Below are positions 59,115 through 64,000 of a stretch of 64,000 bases of DNA, in pieces. A model generated the notes under the pieces. It saw only the letters and a list, made by a program, of their open reading frames with translations, made no database searches and had not been told where the DNA came from. Position numbers and translations under genes: made by a program. Positions within the stretch are counted from its first letter, which is position 1, and every line of letters starts with the position of its first letter. The stretch lies in IMG/VR virus record IMGVR_UViG_3300042934_000426, positions 1-64,000 of that record; one strand, 5' to 3'. The stretch is from a virus.

Positions 59115-59816
59115 TTACTGTTCGAATACTTCAGCTTGTGACTTCGGAATCCATCTTTCGAATTTTTGATTATTCAGTTTCTTTACAAACTGTTGGCGCA
59201 CCTTCTTTCGTTCTGCCTTCGACATACCTAAGACACCCGCTGGGTCATAGGGAATACCTAACCTATCCGCACACGTCGCACCGAAGCCTGTAACCATGCT
59301 AGCGGGCTCAGTGAGTTGCTTCGAACAACGAGCACAAAAGGTCATATCGGTTAGCATATCTGCATAGCCTTCGACTAACCAGGCTTTTGCGGATTCCGCT
59401 TTGACCTTCCCTGTAATGATACGGCTGTCAATTCCTAGGCTCTTCATAAGGAACGGCTTGATTTTAAGTGTGATGGTCGGGTAGTTACCAGCTTCGGAAG
59501 CCTTCTTCTTTTCTTCGTTTTGCTTCGTCCATTCTTTTTCACGTTCCATACACTTGCGAACCGCATTAGCCATGTTATCTGTGAATACAGCGCCTTCGTC
59601 ATGCTTTGCTTTCATATCCAATAGAAATTGAAACGGTTTTGTTTTCTTCGAAGCTTCTGTTAAGAATGTTCCGAATTCTTCGATTTGTTTTTGGTACGCT
59701 CCATTTAACTTCGCTTTTTCCATATCCTTCGTATAAGCGTCTGTAAGTGCCTTATCTGCCTTTGTAACCTTTTTCGCTACTTCTTCCTTATAAGTTCTTT
59801 TCGCCTTCAATACCAT
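59115..59816 (-). CDS. DUF6011-like zinc-binding protein
   Basis: 233 residues from ATG 59816 (AAGGAGCTGGG upstream). Charged helical first half; near the C-terminus CARCSKQLTEPASMVTGFGATCADRLG is the compact C-x2-C...G-x-C site of a small phage zinc-binding family. Behind promoter box 11. Confidence 0.65.
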   Translation of the reverse strand: MVLKAKRTYKEEVAKKVTKADKALTDAYTKDMEKAKLNGAYQKQIEEFGTFLTEASKKTKPFQFLLDMKAKHDEGAVFTDNMANAVRKCMEREKEWTKQNEEKKKASEAGNYPTITLKIKPFLMKSLGIDSRIITGKVKAESAKAWLVEGYADMLTDMTFCARCSKQLTEPASMVTGFGATCADRLGIPYDPAGVLGMSKAERKKVRQQFVKKLNNQKFERWIPKSQAEVFEQ

Positions 59817-59877
59817 GCTTCCCAGCTCCTTAAAATGGTTTTGTTTTAGGGGAGCTTTAAGGGCTCCCCTCATACTT

Positions 59878-59906
59878 AACATACATACGTCTTTTGTTTT
59901 GCTCTA
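59878..59906 (-). promoter_or_regulatory. early promoter box 11
   Basis: TAGAGC-N17-TATGTT with CGTATG; GGGGAGC..GCTCCCC 5' hairpin. Drives 59115-59816. Confidence 0.7.
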
Positions 59907-59910
59907 CAGC

Positions 59911-60459
59911 TTAGAAGAAGAAGATTCCCAGGTCTTCTCTCCAATACGTGTCGTCCTGGTATGGTGTGAACATTCCTACGGCACGCTCTTTCGCTTCGAT
60001 ACCGCCATTCCACCATAGAATCGTTTGGAAGCCTTTGTACGTTCCCGAAGCGTGTAACATATCCTCTGCCGTGCGACTTAGTGTGCGGACATTCGCTTCA
60101 GCGTCTTCAGTCTTCGTGATTCCGAAGAATGGTTTGTAGTCCATATTGACCAGGTATAAGAAGTAGTCCATAGCGATAGCGTTGTACTGTGCTTTGTGCA
60201 TAAGAGCGATTCGTTGAATATCCATAGTCTTATTCTTTTTACGCTTGTTGTGACCCAGCTCGCTCATTTCACTTCTGATTTCTTGATACAGGTTGTGATT
60301 CTCTTCGATTTGACGCTTGATACGTGTTTCGAATGTTACGACGTTTCCAAAAGCTTCGGTTGTTTCTTGGCGAATCATATCCAGCACTTCGAATGAATGA
60401 ATCCCGTGATTGTTGTTTTGTGTGTCCAGGTTTTTGTAACGTAATGATGTTCTTGTCAT
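59911..60459 (-). CDS. hypothetical early protein
   Basis: 182 residues, helical, ending in an aromatic run (TYWREDLGIFFF). No family recognised. TAGGAGCTGG before the ATG; behind promoter box 12. Confidence 0.6.
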   Translation of the reverse strand: MTRTSLRYKNLDTQNNNHGIHSFEVLDMIRQETTEAFGNVVTFETRIKRQIEENHNLYQEIRSEMSELGHNKRKKNKTMDIQRIALMHKAQYNAIAMDYFLYLVNMDYKPFFGITKTEDAEANVRTLSRTAEDMLHASGTYKGFQTILWWNGGIEAKERAVGMFTPYQDDTYWREDLGIFFF

Positions 60460-60513
60460 TTTATCCAGCTCCTAGTTTTTATTTTGGGGAGCTTCGGAAG
60501 CTCCCTCATACTT

Positions 60514-60542
60514 ACCATACATACGGCTTTTATTTTCCTCTA
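60514..60542 (-). promoter_or_regulatory. early promoter box 12
   Basis: TAGAGG-N17-TATGGT with CGTATG; GGGAGCTTCCGAAGCTCCC 5' hairpin, whose stem-loop is itself the CTTCCGAAG motif. Drives 59911-60459. Confidence 0.7.
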
Positions 60543-60557
60543 CGGTGCTTCGGAAGC

Positions 60558-60890
60558 CTATAAAGTCTTCACGTAGTCTAATCCATAATTGTATACAGTT
60601 ATAAGTCCATTTGTGCGTTTTTGTACCTTCACCATGATACGTTCATTGGTTACATGGATATTGAATAGGTAGCAATGGCTCTTTACGTAAGTTGTAGCAT
60701 AAGCAACGGAAATAATAAGCGTATCGTCTTTCTTTTCCTTTGTAGCCGTACCGTCAACTAAGAAATCGAGTACCGATTGAATCATTTGTTTTACTTCTTC
60801 CTTCGACTGAATCATTTTCCCTACAAATACCTTAATGAATAAGTCGTTTGCCATTTTCATAAAGTGTTTTTCTGTTATTGCTTTCATCAT
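60558..60890 (-). CDS. hypothetical early protein
   Basis: 110 residues from ATG 60890 (AAAGGAGCTGG upstream). Helical first half, strand-rich second half. Function unknown. Behind promoter box 13. Confidence 0.6.
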   Translation of the reverse strand: MMKAITEKHFMKMANDLFIKVFVGKMIQSKEEVKQMIQSVLDFLVDGTATKEKKDDTLIISVAYATTYVKSHCYLFNIHVTNERIMVKVQKRTNGLITVYNYGLDYVKTL

Positions 60891-60933
60891 AACCAGCTCC
60901 TTTTTTGTTTTAGGGGCTTTCCCCCTCATTATT

Positions 60934-60962
60934 ACCATACATACGTCTTTTATTTTATTCTA
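60934..60962 (-). promoter_or_regulatory. early promoter box 13
   Basis: TAGAAT-N17-TATGGT with CGTATG; GGGGAAAGCCCC 5' hairpin. Drives 60558-60890. Confidence 0.7.
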
Positions 60963-60999
60963 CGCCCTTCGGAAGTGTATTATCCACGTCAATAAATAG

Positions 61000-61035
61000 A
61001 AAAAGACCCATGCCTTCAGGGGTGGCATGGGTCTT
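61000..61035 (-). terminator. rho-independent terminator
   Basis: Stem AAGACCCATGCC / GGCATGGGTCTT followed by TTTC; ends the HU transcript. Confidence 0.85.
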
Positions 61036-61066
61036 ACAGGGGTATTCGGGTTAGGTTAAGTATAGC

Positions 61067-61420
61067 TTACTTTAACGCGTCTTTCAATGCCTTACCAGGT
61101 TTGAACGCTGGATATTTACCACCAGCAATTTCAAGTTCTTCGCCTGTTTGTGGATTGCGTCCCTTTCTTGCTTGACGCTCACGCACTTCGTACACGCCAT
61201 GACCTATGTAGCGTACTTTATCACCATTTTGAAGAGCACCTAAGATAAGGGACTTCTCAGCGTCTAAGATTTTACCGATAACGCCCTGAGATACTTCGAC
61301 AGGGTGGTCACCCGCTTTTAGTTCTTCCTGAATGGCTTTGACCATATCCTCTTTACCGAAAATCGTTCCTTTTGTTTCGACTACTTCTACAGGTGCTTCT
61401 ACAGCTTTTTTCTTTGCCAT
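61067..61420 (-). CDS. HU-family DNA-binding protein
   Basis: 117 residues. The last 90 are HU/IHF-like: a helical N-part ([13 protein letters not shown]), then [25 protein letters not shown] (the DNA-binding arms) and [15 protein letters not shown]. An additional ~20-residue N-terminus is unusual. It compacts or bends phage DNA. AAAGGAGAT before the ATG; sigma-A promoter 61487-61516. Confidence 0.9.
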   Translation of the reverse strand: MAKKKAVEAPVEVVETKGTIFGKEDMVKAIQEELKAGDHPVEVSQGVIGKILDAEKSLILGALQNGDKVRYIGHGVYEVRERQARKGRNPQTGEELEIAGGKYPAFKPGKALKDALK

Positions 61421-61486
61421 GATTCTTTATCTCCTTTGGGTCTATGCCCATATTGAATTCGGTAGCTCACCAGCTCCGTTAAGGCG

Positions 61487-61516
61487 ACTATATCACTCTC
61501 GGATAAGCTTCGTCAA
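61487..61516 (-). promoter_or_regulatory. sigma-A-type promoter of the HU gene
   Basis: TTGACG-N18-TATAGT on the minus strand, directly after the bidirectional terminator. Confidence 0.65.
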
Positions 61517-61518
61517 TA

Positions 61519-61564
61519 GAAAAAGCTCCCGAAGCGTATTGGTGGGCTCTTCGGGAGCTTTTTC
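61519..61564. terminator. strong bidirectional terminator
   Basis: AAAAAGCTCCCGAAG..CTTCGGGAGCTTTTT with a 14-nt loop; separates the lysis genes from the early region. Confidence 0.9.
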
Positions 61565-61743
61565 TATTTCTTTTCCTTTTTCGGTTTCATGAAAATACCC
61601 GCAATCGCTATACCCGCTAATGTAAGGTCAGCTATAGCGTTGGTTAATTCCCCAGGTACTTCGTAGCCTGTAGCATGCTTTACTACGACGGCAAGTGCGG
61701 ATATCACAGGAATGAGTAACGCTTTATTGAATGTATGCTTCAT
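61564..61743 (-). CDS. small membrane protein of the lysis cassette
   Basis: 59 residues with two hydrophobic segments (residues 7-22 and 36-52) and a Lys-rich tail, a holin-like profile. It overlaps the amidase stop by 4 nt and uses AAAGGAGCG inside the amidase end. Confidence 0.65.
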   Translation of the reverse strand: MKHTFNKALLIPVISALAVVVKHATGYEVPGELTNAIADLTLAGIAIAGIFMKPKKEKK

Positions 61744-62498
61744 AGGTTTCGACGCTCCTTTATGACAATAGGTTTATAGCCTTTCGCCTTCAATTCGTCC
61801 TGAAGTCTTTTTGCGTTGTCTTCGTTTTCGTATGCCCCTACTTGAACAAGGAAAACGTACCCTTCCGAAGTGGGCTTTGTAGGTGAAGGTGTCGGCTTCG
61901 GAACGTAGGTCTTCCCAAAAATCTCACATATTGCCTTCGCCAGCTCCACCGCGCACTCACGACGGTACTCGTCCGATAGAAGCCTCTTCACGTCGTCTTG
62001 GTTGTCCATAAAGCCCAGCTCGACAAGAATCGAAACAGGCTTGACGTTCTTTATCATGTAAAGCCATGCCCCAGGTTTTAAACCTCTATCCTTCATTTTA
62101 GTTCCTTGCATAACGTGATGATGAACCACTTGCGCTACCTTTTTCGATAGAGCGGAAGTTTCATAGTAAAGCGTTTCGATACCGCCCGCCTTATCGTTTA
62201 AGATTCCGTCGAAGGCGTTGGCATGGATTTCTACGTGAAGGTGTGCCCCTGATTCATTCACACGCTTCGCACGGGTTTCTAGTGGTACATCTATCTTGTC
62301 GTGGTCAACATCTACATGCTTAATCCCACAACGCTTCAGTTCTTCAGCTAAGTAGTCTTGGACGGCTTCGTTGAACTCTTTTTCTTTCATACGCTGACCA
62401 TTTCGCTGTGGTAGTGGTGGCGTTTCTTTTCCGTTGGTATCGTATCCATGCCCCGCTGAAGACGATACGATTGGTTCAGACACCTGAATAAGTGCCAT
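61740..62498 (-). CDS. N-acetylmuramoyl-L-alanine amidase endolysin with SPOR domain
   Basis: 252 residues from ATG 62498 (AGGGGGA upstream). Amidase_3 zinc-site elements: SSSAGHGYDTNG, HLHVEIHANA, ILVELGFMDN. A Pro/Thr linker joins a C-terminal SPOR domain (FLVQVGAYENEDNAKRLQDELKAKGY) that binds denuded glycan strands. It cuts the peptide from muramic acid during lysis. Confidence 0.9.
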   Translation of the reverse strand: MALIQVSEPIVSSSAGHGYDTNGKETPPLPQRNGQRMKEKEFNEAVQDYLAEELKRCGIKHVDVDHDKIDVPLETRAKRVNESGAHLHVEIHANAFDGILNDKAGGIETLYYETSALSKKVAQVVHHHVMQGTKMKDRGLKPGAWLYMIKNVKPVSILVELGFMDNQDDVKRLLSDEYRRECAVELAKAICEIFGKTYVPKPTPSPTKPTSEGYVFLVQVGAYENEDNAKRLQDELKAKGYKPIVIKERRNL

Positions 62499-62511
62499 AT
62501 AGGTTGTCCCC

Positions 62512-62814
62512 CTATGCGATAATTTTCTTATGGATTTCACTTACTTTATCATTCGTATCTTTTGCCGTGTCGACACCCTTCCGAAGCGTTTCCATAATTT
62601 CCTTTTGGAATTCGATTTCCCGCTCGGCTTGCTTGGCAAAAACGTCTGACAAACTATTAAAAGCGTCCGTGTTCTTGTTCAGCGAATCGGTGCTGTTTGC
62701 CCATTGTGTCATCACTAGCCTAAAGGCTTGGTAGCCGAAGTAGATAACCGCAATCGCGATTCCTATGCCCCCCAGGTCTTTTGCTAGCTTGAACCACTCG
62801 AAATCAATCGTCAT
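62512..62814 (-). CDS. holin-like protein
   Basis: 100 residues: one N-terminal hydrophobic helix (GGIGIAIAVIYFGYQAFRLVM) followed by a coiled region (AEREIEFQKEIMETLRKG). XhlA-type proteins next to amidases have a comparable layout, in reversed order. Position before the amidase supports a lysis role. Confidence 0.65.
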   Translation of the reverse strand: MTIDFEWFKLAKDLGGIGIAIAVIYFGYQAFRLVMTQWANSTDSLNKNTDAFNSLSDVFAKQAEREIEFQKEIMETLRKGVDTAKDTNDKVSEIHKKIIA

Positions 62815-62860
62815 ACCCCCTGACCCCTTCCTTCCAAAATTCCAGCCCTGATTACTTATT

Positions 62861-63370
62861 CTATTTTACCACCTGGTAACCATTTGAAATAGAGCTAACC
62901 TTCCGAAGGTTATAAACTTGGATAAGTTCATGAGGGTACACGTCCCCTACACCTATTTGTAGCAACCGCTTCACGCCTACTACGTAAAAAATGTAGTCGA
63001 CCACTTCGGAACAATACAATTTGTTTTTCTCTTCGATAAGCGTACGATTGGACTTCCACCAGCTTCGAAGTATTAAACCGACCATTTCTAGGTAGTCGTA
63101 AGCCTTTCCTTCCTGTGTGTAGGCTAGAAGCTCGATATGAAACTGTTGCTTACGGGTTAGCTCGGTGCGGTAGACTTCGAACACTTCCGAAGGCTGTATA
63201 CGTCGTATCTTCGTTTTTGTAAACCGCTGGGCTTCGAGCACAAGCGGTGTTCCGTCAATGTCTTCCCCTATGACTAAGGCTACATGGGTGTAAGATGACT
63301 TCGTGATGTAAGCAATAACCTTAGAAATAAGGGAACGTCCCTTGAAAAAAAGTACGTCCCCTGTTTTCAT
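62861..63370 (-). CDS. YiiX/NlpC-P60-like cysteine hydrolase
   Basis: 169 residues from ATG 63370 (AAGGGAGCTAGG upstream). GDVLFFKGRSLISKVIAYITKSSYTHVALVIG gives the His of the permuted NlpC/P60 fold, and KLYCSEVVDYIF the catalytic Cys region. Family members are amidases or peptidases of uncertain substrate. Lies between the tail-fibre gene and the lysis genes. Confidence 0.7.
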   Translation of the reverse strand: MKTGDVLFFKGRSLISKVIAYITKSSYTHVALVIGEDIDGTPLVLEAQRFTKTKIRRIQPSEVFEVYRTELTRKQQFHIELLAYTQEGKAYDYLEMVGLILRSWWKSNRTLIEEKNKLYCSEVVDYIFYVVGVKRLLQIGVGDVYPHELIQVYNLRKVSSISNGYQVVK

Positions 63371-63383
63371 GCTCCTAGCTCCC

Positions 63384-64000
63384 TTACCAATTAATAGCGT
63401 CGACTTTGGCAAAACCGACTGAGGAAGTATCTGATATCAGTGTAACCGCCTGTTTAAGTTGGTCGTATTTGAATAGTTGAGCTTTCTTATGCGCTAATCC
63501 TTCGGAATGAATTTTTAGCCATTCTTCCCGTGTGTGCACGACATAACCAGCGTCTTCGGTTTTCCATGGAACATCGATAATCGAAGGGTCGCTAGTTAGC
63601 TCGTCTTTCTGACCAATAAAGTTAATTTGGTCATCCCGATTGGTTCGGTAGTGGTGACCATTTATCTTCGAAGTGAAGCCTTCTTCGATAGCCAGCTCAC
63701 ACAAGCGTTTTAAGCTGGCGATTTTGATAGCTTTTAAGTTCGCTAGACCTTCCGCTTGCACAATACCTTTATCATAGGTGAACTCAAGCACCCTTTTTTC
63801 AGCATTGATACGATACCCTGTGCATTTCGAGAACTCTTCGTCATAGGCTCCGTAGTCTAGCTCTAGCACGTCAAACGTTCCTTCTGGTTGTTTCGCTAGA
63901 ATCGAATAGGCTTCGATGTCTTGTTCAACGGTTGTTTCTATGACATCACCTTGCATTTTTCCTGTATCCAGGATGATACGCCCTGTGTCTTTCTCAAAAT
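63384..64000 (-). CDS. C-terminal part of a tail-fibre-like protein (DUF4376-like)
   Basis: The frame is open to the right edge (FEKDTGRIILDTGK precedes the first Met), so the 5' part is missing. The last ~110 residues (KAIKIASLKRLCELAIEEGFTSKINGHHYRT...NFIGQKDEL...HTREEWLKIHSEGLAHK) fit DUF4376. Same domain as 3023-3475. Confidence 0.7.
   Translation of the reverse strand, partial: FEKDTGRIILDTGKMQGDVIETTVEQDIEAYSILAKQPEGTFDVLELDYGAYDEEFSKCTGYRINAEKRVLEFTYDKGIVQAEGLANLKAIKIASLKRLCELAIEEGFTSKINGHHYRTNRDDQINFIGQKDELTSDPSIIDVPWKTEDAGYVVHTREEWLKIHSEGLAHKKAQLFKYDQLKQAVTLISDTSSVGFAKVDAINW

Larger units (their letters stand above)
1110..63193. repeat. dispersed 9-mer CTTC(C/G)GAAG
   Basis: About 75 copies were counted by eye, spaced roughly every 0.85 kb, both inside and between genes. 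Examples: 1116, 5150, 13195, 20051, 25099, 35287, 47081, 53448, 60492, 63185 (approximate starts). The shorter palindrome CTTCGAAG is also frequent. Confidence 0.85.

Noticed and set aside
16469-60962. Promoters for a T7-like single-subunit RNA polymerase
   Set aside because: The conserved block next to the start site first suggested this, but all thirteen copies fit -35/17 bp/-10 spacing of a multi-subunit polymerase, and no such RNA polymerase gene is in the window.
1-64000. CRISPR array
   Set aside because: No regularly spaced direct repeats of 24-40 bp; the abundant 9-mer is irregularly spaced and lies inside genes.
1-64000. tRNA genes
   Set aside because: A few GGTTCGA- or TTCGAAT-like strings exist because of the TTCGAA bias, but none had a matching acceptor stem and anticodon arm when read by eye.

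Overview
The window reads as part of a tailed double-stranded DNA phage (possibly a phage-plasmid) of a spore-forming Bacillaceae-type host. The phage evidence is both terminase subunits, tail-fibre-like genes, a holin-like protein with an amidase, an A-family DNA polymerase and a full dTTP/dNTP supply set. The host evidence is a canonical alpha/beta-type small acid-soluble spore protein (SASP), a sigma factor most like the sporulation factors SigE/SigK, and Gram-positive ribosome binding sites. No portal, protease, capsid or tape-measure gene is in the window, so the main virion block lies outside it. GC content is moderate (about 45% by eye). Almost every gene runs on the minus strand, so transcription goes from position 64000 towards 1.

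Layout in the direction of transcription. (a) 64000-61560: end of a tail-fibre-like gene, a YiiX/NlpC-P60-like protein, a holin-like protein, an amidase with SPOR domain and a small membrane protein. A strong bidirectional terminator follows. (b) 61420-52420: HU protein, small regulated early genes, an SprT-like metalloprotease, an SNF2 helicase with HARP-like N-terminus and zinc-ribbon proteins. (c) 51950-43000: a helix-turn-helix (HTH) protein, a ~480-nt structured untranslated region, a possible single-strand DNA binding protein, an AEP-primase/MCM-helicase fusion and PolA. (d) 42980-33380: small genes, a phosphodiester glycosidase, a DNA methyltransferase, ThyA, DHFR, thymidylate kinase, RuvC, class II ribonucleotide reductase, dUTPase and a Cas4/RecB-like nuclease. 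(e) 31890-27950: a 3D-domain wall enzyme, tiny peptides and the sigma factor. (f) 22528-27931: the only plus-strand block, with a ribbon-helix-helix protein, the SASP, a YdjM-like membrane hydrolase, membrane proteins, a VirD4/TraG-type coupling ATPase and a replication-relaxation protein. (g) 22400-9870: HNH endonuclease and many small early genes, most driven by a repeated promoter, and a DnaQ exonuclease. (h) 9860-1: an 800-bp control region, terminase small and large subunits, then tail-fibre-like genes and a thioredoxin-like protein.

Regulatory structure is unusually legible. Thirteen minus-strand promoters share -35 TAGAGA-like, an exact 17-bp spacer, -10 TATRNT and conserved flanks. 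Nearly all are followed by a 5'-terminal hairpin and a stereotyped ribosome site AAAGGAGCTGG. A second set of promoters carries tandem TTGTTCA boxes. A 16-bp quasi-palindrome CGTAY-N6-GTACG occurs at two promoters and inside two related ~185-bp inverted-repeat loci 49.6 kb apart, which are candidate origins or partition sites. A third set (two copies) looks like late promoters.

Two whole-sequence properties stand out. The 9-mer CTTC(C/G)GAAG occurs about 75 times, in all reading frames and between genes, where less than one is expected by chance. The tetranucleotides GATC, GGCC and CCGG were not found anywhere in the 64 kb. Together with the spore-directed genes and the conjugation-like plus-strand block, these are the main points to follow up.
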